A stretch of DNA of 22,611 nt. Origin: a virus. The stretch is from positions 1 through 22,611 of IMG/VR virus record IMGVR_UViG_3300029911_000151; one strand, 5' to 3'. The notes beneath the pieces are model-generated. The model searched no databases. It saw nothing but the letters and a program-made list of their open reading frames with translations, and had not been told where the DNA came from. This document shows, piece after piece, positions 7,293 to 14,795 of the stretch (position 1 is the first letter of the stretch; each line of letters opens with the position of its first letter). The translations under genes were made by a program, and so were the position numbers.

Positions 7293-7936
7293 TAATTCTT
7301 CTTCTTTTTGGTATAAGGTACAATTTCATCAACCAAACCAAGGTCTATAGCCTGTTGAGCATCGTAATAGGTATCTTTCTTGCAAGCCTTAACTACGTCC
7401 GAATGACTCATTTTACCCTTAGACGAATTAGCTAAAACATTGTAATACCGTTCGTTGTTTTCTTTTAGATCTTCTGCGTGTTCAAGCATTTCGTGAGCTT
7501 GAAATTGGTTCTCGCCAGAAATAAATAGTTTCCCCTGGTGAATCATGATCCTACTTTCCGGCATCATCCTGCGGGTGTCTGCGGCTTGAAGGATAAGGGC
7601 TCCAATGCTACTTGCGGCTCCAGCCACGTCCATAGTAACGTGGTTTCGGGCCGTTCTAATGGCATCGTAGATAGCCATCCCTATCTCCATGGAGCCGCCA
7701 TTGGAGTGAAAGGTTATATAGATAGGAGCTTCAAAAGTATCCATAACTGAAAATGCAGTTATAAATGCCTTAAATAGTTCTTCATCTACATCCCCAACCA
7801 GAAACAGTCTACGCTCCCTAAGGCTGACACCCATGCTGACGGCTATTTGTAACTCACCAGCTACAGTACTAATTTCTACTAACTCACCAGGATCTGTCCT
7901 GGTTGTGGTTTTCGTCTTTTTGGGGGCTTTAGGCAT
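7292..7936 (-). CDS. ClpP-like serine protease, 214 aa
   Basis: ClpP-family peptidases degrade or process proteins; phage members often act as head maturation proteases or as free Clp-like enzymes. The triad is visible: Ser110 in GAASSIGA (equivalent to GQAASMGA), His133 in SRIMIHQ, and Asp188 in KKDTYYDAQQAIDLGLVD. The HSNGGS loop (77-82) is the oxyanion region. An N-terminal basic, Thr-rich tail of about 15 residues precedes the fold. Because it lies in the replication/accessory block and not next to capsid or portal genes, a regulatory or host-directed protease is plausible, but a maturation role cannot be excluded. The ATG directly follows the helicase stop, with AAGGAA inside the helicase end. 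Confidence 0.88.
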   Translation of the reverse strand: MPKAPKKTKTTTRTDPGELVEISTVAGELQIAVSMGVSLRERRLFLVGDVDEELFKAFITAFSVMDTFEAPIYITFHSNGGSMEIGMAIYDAIRTARNHVTMDVAGAASSIGALILQAADTRRMMPESRIMIHQGKLFISGENQFQAHEMLEHAEDLKENNERYYNVLANSSKGKMSHSDVVKACKKDTYYDAQQAIDLGLVDEIVPYTKKKKN

Positions 7937-9178
7937 TTATTGACCATTTCCTTGATTTTGATAGGCTGCTAAGAACTCATCCGTTACAAACTTATTGGGG
8001 TACTGTAGCATTAAGTACTGGGCCATGTCAATGTCTGAGGATGTACCCCTATATGCTACCCCTCCGAGTTCATTACTATGGGTAGTAGTAGTACCGAAAT
8101 TACTATTACAGGTAACAGCTATACCGGTTTCGCTGCCACGGGATTTATCCACATAATACGTAATCAAGTTCTTGGCTTGAGATTCAGGGTTACGATTGAC
8201 AGTTATGATGTTAGAGGCTGTTTGCATAGGTCCGTAAGCTTCGGCTGCATCTTCTTGCGTTAGGAACCTTGAGTCGTCAGCCTTGTTCACCTTAGCCCCC
8301 TCACGGTTGGATTGGTAGGCAACAATGCTATGCCAATTAAATTCCAAAGCGTAATTAACGTAATAATCATAGACAATATCCAAGCTAAAACGCTTTTCTA
8401 GCTTGCCCCCAGCATTTTGCTTGGTCCGTAGTTTGGCCGGGTAGTCACAAACAAACAGGTCGTATCCTTTGCCAAACTTAGCGACACGCTCATCCTGCTT
8501 GGTTCGGATGATAGGTTCAACGTCTTCAATACTCATTCCGGCTTTAGCGTAATGAATAAATGTTAGATTGCGCTTTAGTTGAGCCAAAGCTGTATCTAGA
8601 CGCTTCTTTCCTTCTGGATCGGTTAGCATCTTAAATAGTTCGGCTCGTTTAACCCCAAGCATGCATTGCCAGATTTTGAAGTTAATATCTGCTGGACGGC
8701 CCTCATGAACCATGAATAATACTGATTTATTGCGCTTTACGTTGGCACAGATGGTAGTTATTAGGGTTGAAGTTTTGCCAGTATTACTTGGAGCAAGTAC
8801 GATAGTCTGGTCGCCAGGGAGGAGTCCTCCCCCCTGATTGTCTGGCAGTAAAACCTTATCCATAACTCCAATACCAAATGTTAAAGCCTTGTCCCGATCT
8901 ACTAGTTCTTGTTGGAAATCAGTAAGATAGTTCTCGAATTGAAATTCCTTGTCTTCTACGAAGCGGGTGGTTTTAATGTCTTCTATCTTTTTACCAAAAA
9001 AATGATAACACTCCTGAAATCGTTGTTGTAGGAACAACGTCTTAGCTTCTTGGGCTGTACCTTGAAACATTACAGCCTGTAGCCATCCTTGTAGTTCGGT
9101 AGCAATTACATCCTTACCATAGTTTTTGGACTCCAAAAGGGAAAGCTTAACCTTTTGTTGCATTTTGCTACGAACCAA
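7937..9178 (-). CDS. DnaB/gp41-like replicative helicase, motor domain (N-terminus in another frame)
   Basis: This is a RecA-fold hexameric helicase of the DnaB/T4 gp41 type, expected to unwind the fork 5'-3' and work with the primase three genes upstream. Motifs, numbered from the TTG at 9178, are Walker A APSNTGKTS (129-137), Walker B YDLFVCDYP (about 239-247), a YQSNR motif (288-292), and a late KSRGSETG stretch that matches the arginine-finger/DNA-binding loop region of DnaB proteins. The only start in this frame is TTG 9178, with no ribosome binding site, yet the frame is open back to 9358 and that extra part (QANWFLDA, KFYDEFKRIPTVEEL) resembles the DnaB/gp41 N-terminal domain. The true N-terminus is therefore probably the fragment at 9292-9408, joined by a -1 shift. 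The combined length is about 490 aa, normal for the family. Confidence 0.85.
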   Translation of the reverse strand: MVRSKMQQKVKLSLLESKNYGKDVIATELQGWLQAVMFQGTAQEAKTLFLQQRFQECYHFFGKKIEDIKTTRFVEDKEFQFENYLTDFQQELVDRDKALTFGIGVMDKVLLPDNQGGGLLPGDQTIVLAPSNTGKTSTLITTICANVKRNKSVLFMVHEGRPADINFKIWQCMLGVKRAELFKMLTDPEGKKRLDTALAQLKRNLTFIHYAKAGMSIEDVEPIIRTKQDERVAKFGKGYDLFVCDYPAKLRTKQNAGGKLEKRFSLDIVYDYYVNYALEFNWHSIVAYQSNREGAKVNKADDSRFLTQEDAAEAYGPMQTASNIITVNRNPESQAKNLITYYVDKSRGSETGIAVTCNSNFGTTTTHSNELGGVAYRGTSSDIDMAQYLMLQYPNKFVTDEFLAAYQNQGNGQ

Positions 9179-9291
9179 AGGTTCTTCCGTAACGAAGTCT
9201 CCCCACTCCGTAAGTTCTTCTACGGTTGGAATGCGCTTAAATTCATCATAAAACTTTATCTTGGTGGTCCAAACCTTGCTAGAAATGGCAT

Positions 9292-9408
9292 CTAAAAACC
9301 AATTAGCTTGGATTTTATAACGGGAAAGAGTAAGTGACCCAAAACGGCATCTTGTTTTTTAGCACTAAAGGGGAGTTGAATTGCGTCTAGATCGTTTTCG
9401 ACAGACAT
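9292..9408 (-). CDS. N-terminal fragment of the helicase gene, frame-disrupted
   Basis: The ATG at 9408 has AAGGAA ten bases upstream. The leader AAGGAATACCAT also precedes the deformylase gene. The reading frame encodes MSVENDLDAIQLPF, then SAKKQDAVLGHLL, which looks like the first helix of a gp41/DnaB N-terminal domain, and stops at TAG 9292-9294. The motor-domain frame is open across 9358-9179, overlapping this one for about 64 bases in the -1 frame. Reading this start and then the -1 frame gives a continuous helicase. The cause may be a lost base, programmed frameshifting, or a sequence error. A T6 run (A6 on the coding strand) lies at 9355-9360, exactly where the two open frames begin to overlap. 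Confidence 0.6.
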   Translation of the reverse strand: MSVENDLDAIQLPFSAKKQDAVLGHLLFPVIKSKLIGF

Positions 9409-9432
9409 TTAGATGGTATTCCTTGTTAGAAG

Positions 9433-9750
9433 TTAGGGTAATTGAGACTTCTTAAATTTATATCCGTACTGCTTTTTCTTTATTATGTCGGGCGAGCACT
9501 CTGATACCATATAGGCTTTCGCTGCATTTAATTGTCTCAAAAGTTCGTCAATCCAAGTACTAGACGCACACATCTGATTAAACCAAACACCATCATCCTC
9601 CATTAATATATTAATCATAACGTGTGGGTCTTTATCGCCATTGCGAGGGGATAATCCAACCCCAAGACACTTTCCTTTGAATTCTTCGGTGTAATCCATC
9701 TCATTGTCTCCATCATACCCAAAATCTGTCATGTCGTCTGTATCTGCCAT
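9433..9750 (-). CDS. Acidic hypothetical protein, 105 aa
   Basis: AAGGAG precedes the ATG. The N-terminus is very acidic (MADTDDMTDFGYDGDNEMDYTEEF) and the C-terminus basic (IIKKKQYGYKFKKSQLP). The middle carries HVMINILMEDDGVWFNQM, a possible beta-strand pair, then a helix (WIDELLRQLNAAKAYMV). It has two Cys but no paired motif. It lies between primase and helicase with a 24-base gap to the helicase start, so it could be a primase-helicase accessory or loader-type protein. That is a position-based guess; I do not recognise the family. Confidence 0.65.
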   Translation of the reverse strand: MADTDDMTDFGYDGDNEMDYTEEFKGKCLGVGLSPRNGDKDPHVMINILMEDDGVWFNQMCASSTWIDELLRQLNAAKAYMVSECSPDIIKKKQYGYKFKKSQLP

Positions 9751-9758
9751 AACTCTCC

Positions 9759-11834
9759 TTAGAAGTTAAAAGCTTGATCAAAAATCAGTTTGGCTTTATT
9801 TATTCGTTTTGCCACACTATACTGCTCAAGTACTTCTTCAAATGTCATTTCGCCTAGGTCTTTGTGGCCCTTAGAGGGTTCCATCAAATACAAATCAAAC
9901 TCATCTTCGTATTTTTGAACCAATTTAATAGTCTCATCTAAAGCGTCTGGGTCTAATCCAAGGTATATTTTCTTAATGCCGAGATGGCGTAACAGTTGTA
10001 TTTGGTGTTTAGTGACGATTTTGCCCATAGAGGCTACGTTCCCGCCAATCATATCACAGTTGTGTACAACTGTAAAGTCTTTAAGAAGAAACAAATGATC
10101 TCCGTCTGTTTCAATACCATAAAAAACCCCATCTTCAACTGAATTTATTTTGAACTGGCTTTTTGTTGGAATATGTTTTGGGGTGTAGGAAGTAGGAACT
10201 TTTTTTCTAGGGACGCGCAAGGGAATTTCAGACAAATCACCACCAATCGTAACACTATAATATAAACTTGGTCTGCCGGGAGTTTTGCTCGTAGAACGCA
10301 CATAAGGCGTCAGACATGTTTTAAACCCCAAGGATCTGGATAGCCACACAAAAGAATCTACGATAACTTTGGATTTTTGAGTAAACCTTATATGATTTTT
10401 GTTAGTAGTACCGTCCGTATCAATCAAACCCGCTAAAAGTTCTAGTCTTTGTTGTCTAGATCCATGTAAATAAATGTCTGGAATGTGTTTATTATTTAAT
10501 ACTCCCAATTCATTTAATTTTAATTTAGAATTAGTCATTATTGTTCGAGCTTTACCCTTACACCCATTTCTCTTTCTTAGTACCTTTCCTGACAAAAATT
10601 CCAAAGCGATAGTAAATGGTTTAGCTGCATATTTTGAAGCTTTGTTTCCCGTCCTATCTAAAATTTCTACAAAATCATCATTTTTATTGACCCAATTACA
10701 CCACTCTTGGGCTATCTCACTATCCATACTAGTCAAAAGAGCTTGATCAGAATCTCCGTCACCCAGCCAAATACCAAGAATATACGGTGGAATGGACAAC
10801 GATTTTTCTGGAAATTCTAAAATAGCTCGATATAAAGAAAAGTGTTGTTGAGTGTTATGCTTGTATTTTAAATAATTATTGACCGAAATTTCTATTTTAT
10901 TATATATAGGTTTTTTATCGTGTCTCTTTTCCAATGACAAAATATGTTCTCCATTACAAACCCACGAGTCCCCACCGCCAGATGGAGTGATCTTATATAG
11001 CGGACCAAATCCATCATTAACAGAAAGAACGTTACGGGCGTTGCCGTCTGGACCCATTAGTTGGTCACCCACTACAATATTTTGAACGGCTTTTGAAGAG
11101 CCATCCGACATCATAACCATTGTATCGATACCAAAACATTTCATAGAATCCAGAGGCCCCTCGCTTATAACAGCTTTGTCGCCGGGAGTCAAGCGGTCAT
11201 AAAACATCACCAATTTATCCCTAGGAGTTCCATTTTCTGTAAGGATCTTGGGGATCCTTCTTACTTGACCATCCTTAAAGTAGGTGGTTTCACCCGTAAA
11301 GCGACCTTGCCCGCCGTAAAGGGTACCACCGGCTTTGACCGGGAAGACCACCCGTCTCGACGTAATGTCATAGTGCAGGTCGTATTTAACGGCAACTTCC
11401 AGGGGGATTCCACGGGATTCCAAATAGCGGAGCCCTCGGGAGGACAACTTGTGCGAGATAGGGTAATAACCATACGGATATACTTTCGGTTCTAATACTA
11501 AAGGTTCTTCTGGTTCTGGTTCTTGCTGAAAATCTAAAAAATTAAATACAAATGTCTCTTCAAAATTACTTAAGGTTATTTCCCCATACAGCTTGGATTT
11601 CATTTCACTTAAGGGAATACCAGTCAACACAGATAGAGCGTATTCTGCTTTGCCCTTGAAATTATTAGTTTCAGCGCAACTAAAGCATATAAACGCTCCA
11701 TCTTTCTTACGTATATAGAGTTTGTCAGGCTTGTCGCATAACGGACATCTAAATACGTAAGAATTTGTTGTTGTTCGAAAATTAAGACCCAGGTCGTCTA
11801 TGACCTTAAATAATTGTTTGGGTTCTATAGACAT
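9759..11834 (-). CDS. DnaG-type primase with in-frame intein, 691-aa precursor
   Basis: The primase synthesises RNA primers for lagging-strand replication. The N-terminus carries a zinc-binding module CPLC-x16-CFSC (Cys30, 33, 50, 53). The TOPRIM catalytic domain begins at GDKAVISEGPLDSMK (Glu225) and resumes after the intein with CDMIGGNVASMGKI, followed by the acidic LGLDPDALDE (Asp628, Asp630). An intein occupies residues 233-592, so the spliced primase is 331 aa, similar in size to T4 gp61-like phage primases. No helicase domain is fused; that is a separate gene. The ATG has only a weak RBS (GATGAG) and follows the RecA-like gene by 9 bases, suggesting coupling. Primase activity should depend on splicing, because the insert interrupts TOPRIM. 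Confidence 0.9.
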   Translation of the reverse strand: MSIEPKQLFKVIDDLGLNFRTTTNSYVFRCPLCDKPDKLYIRKKDGAFICFSCAETNNFKGKAEYALSVLTGIPLSEMKSKLYGEITLSNFEETFVFNFLDFQQEPEPEEPLVLEPKVYPYGYYPISHKLSSRGLRYLESRGIPLEVAVKYDLHYDITSRRVVFPVKAGGTLYGGQGRFTGETTYFKDGQVRRIPKILTENGTPRDKLVMFYDRLTPGDKAVISEGPLDSMKCFGIDTMVMMSDGSSKAVQNIVVGDQLMGPDGNARNVLSVNDGFGPLYKITPSGGGDSWVCNGEHILSLEKRHDKKPIYNKIEISVNNYLKYKHNTQQHFSLYRAILEFPEKSLSIPPYILGIWLGDGDSDQALLTSMDSEIAQEWCNWVNKNDDFVEILDRTGNKASKYAAKPFTIALEFLSGKVLRKRNGCKGKARTIMTNSKLKLNELGVLNNKHIPDIYLHGSRQQRLELLAGLIDTDGTTNKNHIRFTQKSKVIVDSFVWLSRSLGFKTCLTPYVRSTSKTPGRPSLYYSVTIGGDLSEIPLRVPRKKVPTSYTPKHIPTKSQFKINSVEDGVFYGIETDGDHLFLLKDFTVVHNCDMIGGNVASMGKIVTKHQIQLLRHLGIKKIYLGLDPDALDETIKLVQKYEDEFDLYLMEPSKGHKDLGEMTFEEVLEQYSVAKRINKAKLIFDQAFNF
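10059..11138 (-). mobile_element. Intein with LAGLIDADG homing endonuclease inside the primase
   Basis: The intein runs from Cys233 (CFGIDTMVMMSDG, block A) to His591-Asn592 (LFLLKDFTVVHN, block F), followed by extein Cys593; splicing would join Lys232 to Cys593. Block B includes GEHILSL with His297. Two dodecapeptide-type motifs, LGIWLGDGD (353-361) and LLAGLIDTDG (466-475), mark a LAGLIDADG endonuclease that could drive homing into intein-less alleles. The splice residues (Cys1, penultimate His, terminal Asn, Cys+1) are all present, so it should be functional. It sits between the TOPRIM Glu and the DxD motif, a conserved active-site region that inteins favour. The Lys/Asn-rich middle differs visibly from the flanking primase. 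Confidence 0.93.
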
Positions 11835-11843
11835 GGGCTCATC

Positions 11844-12929
11844 TTACTTCGATACGATGCCCAAGTCCAGTTCTTTGATTTTCTTTAAAACATCATTATA
11901 AAGGACATTATCGTCACGCAAACCTAGTAAAAAGGCTTCCTTACTAGTAAAAGTCTTACCTCCAAATTCATAGGTGCGATTATTTGGGCGATGAATGATA
12001 TTTTGGTTTACAGATAGGGTGAAAAGCTCTTCGTGTTGATTAATAATACCCTTCTTGTAATCAAAAAGGAATTCACCGGTACGACCTACGCAAGAACCGT
12101 CAGCTGAACTTCCCTTCATAGTAACTTTGATTTTATGACCAGTTAAAATGGGCTTTTCATTAAAGTCCAAACGAGTATCATCTTCAAACTTATTCCCTAA
12201 TTCATCAACCTTACCGTCTGCATTCATAAGTCTCTGAACATGCATAAAGTACTCAGCATAGTGTTGGACGCCCCAGCTAGCAGACATCTTGGTTGTGTTT
12301 CCACGCATACGTTCAACTTGGTCCAGTTCGGCCCTAACGTGGGCTGTGGCAATAACAGCAAACTTGTATTTACGTTGAACAGGAAGTATGCGCTTGAAGC
12401 CTTCTTGTAGGGTCTGGGCTACATCACCAATGGTCATATCCATAATAGACTCATTATTTAAACCTCTGCGTCCTTGAATTTGAGTGATAGAGTCTATAAT
12501 AATAAGTTTAATCGGCGCGCCCTCTTCGCATTGTTCAGCTATATTATGCTCAATAGTATCAAATATAGAAGGAGAATTGGTTTGGATAGTGCGAATACGG
12601 TCCGGATCTATTCCAAACAGCTTATTGGCTTGTTCTGTATCATCCTGGCCTCCCTGTAGACCTTCTCTGAACTCAGTGTCGAACTTAATAACCAAAGCTT
12701 CCGGATCGTATTTATGAAGGTGACCTGCAAAGTAATTACTTAAAACACTTTTTCCACACTTTGGAGGACCATACATAATAAGGCTATAAGCAAGAGGTAA
12801 GCCGTGAGACTTCCCAAAAGTATAATTTACACTAGGTGAAGGAGTTTCGATTGTATGAGCAAATGGGTTATAGTTCTTTTGCATTACACCGTCCCATTTG
12901 TCTATTTTTGCCATCCATTTATTAGCCAT
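11844..12929 (-). CDS. RecA/UvsX-like recombinase ATPase, 361 aa
   Basis: This protein probably acts in homologous recombination or recombination-dependent replication by forming filaments on single-stranded DNA. It has Walker A GPPKCGKS (54-61), FDTEF (83-87, the catalytic Glu region of RecA proteins) and Walker B KLIIIDSI (141-148). A later AVIATAHVRAELDQ segment resembles the L1/ATP-sensor region. The length is near that of T4 UvsX (391 aa). It starts directly after the previous stop with GGAG as RBS, and abuts primase on the other side. The alternative is another RecA-fold ATPase such as a second helicase, but the neighbouring gp32-like SSB and helical protein favour recombination. Confidence 0.8.
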   Translation of the reverse strand: MANKWMAKIDKWDGVMQKNYNPFAHTIETPSPSVNYTFGKSHGLPLAYSLIMYGPPKCGKSVLSNYFAGHLHKYDPEALVIKFDTEFREGLQGGQDDTEQANKLFGIDPDRIRTIQTNSPSIFDTIEHNIAEQCEEGAPIKLIIIDSITQIQGRRGLNNESIMDMTIGDVAQTLQEGFKRILPVQRKYKFAVIATAHVRAELDQVERMRGNTTKMSASWGVQHYAEYFMHVQRLMNADGKVDELGNKFEDDTRLDFNEKPILTGHKIKVTMKGSSADGSCVGRTGEFLFDYKKGIINQHEELFTLSVNQNIIHRPNNRTYEFGGKTFTSKEAFLLGLRDDNVLYNDVLKKIKELDLGIVSK

Positions 12930-13496
12930 TTATTTAATATCTCCAAAATACGTATCTACTCTTGCTTTACTATTAAAACCAAGCCGACGATTAGCCTCAT
13001 CGGCACCATTTAATTCAGATTGACGATTATTTAGGTTAGGATTATGCTCACCAATCTGCTTCTTGGCTCCAGTATAGCCCATCTCTAAAGACTTTAAATG
13101 ATGCTTTAGGAGTTCTTGAAGAGCCGCCAATTGCTCTACTACGTCCTTAATTTGAACGTAGTCAGAATCAGTCTCCATCATTGCGTCTATATTACTTTTA
13201 GTGTCTTTGAGGTGCTTTTCCTTTAGTTTAGTAGGTATTTCATCCAAAACAAGGATACTCTTACGCTTGTTAAGAGCAGCAACAGCATTGATTTCTTCCA
13301 AGCGAACAACATTTAAATATTTTCCTAATACCAAATAAGCCTTATTAAAAGTACTCATTAGCTCGGGTGCTTTCATTGGGCTTAGGCTTCCAACCTCAGA
13401 TATGCGACCCAAAACTTCGTATACATGGGTTAGATCAACCTCTAGACCATCTGTTCTTCCAGGTAGGGTTGGGATTTTTACTATTAAGTTTGACAT
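12930..13496 (-). CDS. Helical protein, 188 aa, possible recombination mediator
   Basis: The sequence is helix-rich (VVEQLAALQELLKHHLKSLEMGY in the second half), with charged residues but no nucleotide-binding or metal motif. It is the first gene after the structured leader and promoter P2 and sits just before the RecA-like gene, the place where T4-type phages often carry a small UvsY-like mediator that loads UvsX on SSB-coated DNA. The size (188 aa, versus 137 for T4 UvsY) and composition allow that role, but I see no diagnostic motif, so it is position-based. The ATG has no close Shine-Dalgarno: the nearest purine run (GAGGGAG) is 18 bases away and is part of the leader stem. Confidence 0.65.
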   Translation of the reverse strand: MSNLIVKIPTLPGRTDGLEVDLTHVYEVLGRISEVGSLSPMKAPELMSTFNKAYLVLGKYLNVVRLEEINAVAALNKRKSILVLDEIPTKLKEKHLKDTKSNIDAMMETDSDYVQIKDVVEQLAALQELLKHHLKSLEMGYTGAKKQIGEHNPNLNNRQSELNGADEANRRLGFNSKARVDTYFGDIK

Positions 13497-13675
13497 AATT
13501 TAGATTTATAAAAGCTCCCTCTTGTGAAAAATAGCGTTCAGTCCTAACCCATGGTGGAATTCGTTTACTACTTATCCACATCTCCGGGCCATCCTCCAGG
13601 GATACCCGGTATTTTGATTAAAATAGGAGTCGGTTCCAGCCCGGTTATTTTCCAACAAGAGAGAGAAGTATAGTA
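13497..13675 (-). ncRNA. Candidate structured leader RNA upstream of the 188-aa gene
   Basis: About 180 bases without a gene, transcribed from P2. The RNA begins (about 10 nt after the predicted start) with CUCUCUCUUGU (13665-13655) and ends with ACAAGAGGGAG (13525-13515), which pair over 11 positions including one G.U. On the opposite strand that pair would be a C/A mismatch, so the stem suits this strand. It encloses CCGGG and CCCGG elements (13605-13609 with 13584-13588), with an extra upstream CCGGG that could compete for pairing. The closing stem buries GAGGGAG, the only RBS-like stretch near the next ATG. This resembles a regulatory leader or riboswitch-like element, but I cannot assign a known class. 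Confidence 0.4.
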
Positions 13676-13681
13676 ACATCT

Positions 13682-13711
13682 ATAATACTGCGTTATATTA
13701 CCTCACCACAA
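13682..13711 (-). promoter_or_regulatory. Sigma70-like promoter P2 before the RecA/primase/helicase genes
   Basis: The minus strand reads TTGTGG (13706-13711), an 18-base spacer, and TATTAT (13682-13687); both boxes are recognisable though not perfect. The expected start is near 13675, about ten bases before the leader stem. It would drive the 188-aa, RecA-like, primase, 105-aa and helicase genes. No clear rho-independent terminator separates it from the upstream SSB gene, so read-through is also likely. Confidence 0.5.
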
Positions 13712-13718
13712 CTACATT

Positions 13719-14795
13719 TTACTGACTTAGGTGATCCATTAGTTCTTGTTCGGTAGGGGTAGCTACCGTGACTGATTTGTGTTTAGTGGCTGCCCGTAGG
13801 TAGTCCAACCCGCTGTCCTCCGAAGCAACAGGAGCTACGGTACGCTTTACCTCGACAACCCCAGGAGCGGTCGGTTTGGCCTGATTGACTTCGCCTGGAG
13901 CTAGCTCTATGACATTATGCAGGGTAGTTTGGGCTGCATCCATGATTGTATCTACTAGTTCTAGGTTCCCCTCACCATTATCAACCAATTGTTGAATTTG
14001 AACTTCCGTTAATACCGGTGTAGCGTGGGCATGATTTAGATCCATGCAGAAACGGCTGATCTTCTCAACATCGTCTTGGACCAGAGGAGCCTTTACGCGC
14101 TTCTGGAGAGCCTCTCCGTCAACATTGACTTCAACGCTGTAAGGTTTGGCTGAATATACAGTCTTACCAGAAGAATCAACTCCCCGACTAAACTCAAAGA
14201 AGCAACCTTCCTTGGGGCTAATGGTCTTCTCTTCGCCCATCTTATCGATGCAATCCTTTACATCGTTATAGGCCCCAGCCCCAATGCACATATTTCCAAA
14301 GGTTCCGTCTAGGTACTTAACAGCGATATAGTACTTGCGATCACAGTTGAAGTTGCGAATCCAAGCTGATAGGTTAACCCAACGGGCATCGGCCTTCTTG
14401 GCGACTTTGATTTGTTCCTTGCTGGGATTTGCCCCTAGGCTGTTCTCAATGTCACTCTCTAGCTTCTTGAGGGTGTTGGATTGTTCCTCAAACGAGGTGC
14501 ATTGAGGGCAGTTTTGGGTAACCATCTTGGTCTTCCAGTCTCTTTCTTCAATGCAAAGAAACGGAGCGATCCAGGGAGAACCATTTACGTCCTTTTTGTT
14601 GGTACGCTTGAAGCCCCAATGGACGCCATGGCGCTTGGCCCAGCGACCAATACTCCTATTGCTCTTAAAGGGTGGAACGACCCTGGCAACTACCGTTTCG
14701 CCTTCTTTTAGCTTACGGGCACTAAGATAAGTGCGCTTTGAAAGGGTTTCATTTTTACCAGCTACTCCAAATACATCATCGAAATTATTGTCCAT
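13719..14795 (-). CDS. gp32-like single-stranded DNA-binding protein, 358 aa
   Basis: The start is placed at ATG 14795 (MDNNFDDVF), with AGAGGAA 8-10 bases upstream. The frame is open 33 codons further, but those overlap the upstream gene and have no RBS. The N-terminal half has a zinc-subdomain pattern like T4 gp32: His56/His59, then FLC81 and CPQC (96, 99). Aromatic and basic residues that fit ssDNA binding occur around it (GRWAKRHGVHWGF, RKYYIAVKY). The C-terminal ~90 residues are Ala/Pro/Val-rich with scattered acidic residues, like the disordered tail through which phage SSBs contact polymerase and other replication proteins. It lies between replication genes, which supports the call. 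It overlaps the previous gene by 11 bases. Confidence 0.65.
   Translation of the reverse strand: MDNNFDDVFGVAGKNETLSKRTYLSARKLKEGETVVARVVPPFKSNRSIGRWAKRHGVHWGFKRTNKKDVNGSPWIAPFLCIEERDWKTKMVTQNCPQCTSFEEQSNTLKKLESDIENSLGANPSKEQIKVAKKADARWVNLSAWIRNFNCDRKYYIAVKYLDGTFGNMCIGAGAYNDVKDCIDKMGEEKTISPKEGCFFEFSRGVDSSGKTVYSAKPYSVEVNVDGEALQKRVKAPLVQDDVEKISRFCMDLNHAHATPVLTEVQIQQLVDNGEGNLELVDTIMDAAQTTLHNVIELAPGEVNQAKPTAPGVVEVKRTVAPVASEDSGLDYLRAATKHKSVTVATPTEQELMDHLSQ

Noticed and set aside
11261-11495. Open frames on both strands within the primase N-terminal region
   Set aside because: They are shadows of the primase frame, without RBS or motifs.
13584-13609. CCGGG/CCCGG hairpin as a rho-independent terminator for the SSB gene
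   Set aside because: The loop is 16 bases and no T-run follows on the minus strand. It fits better as part of the leader fold downstream of P2.
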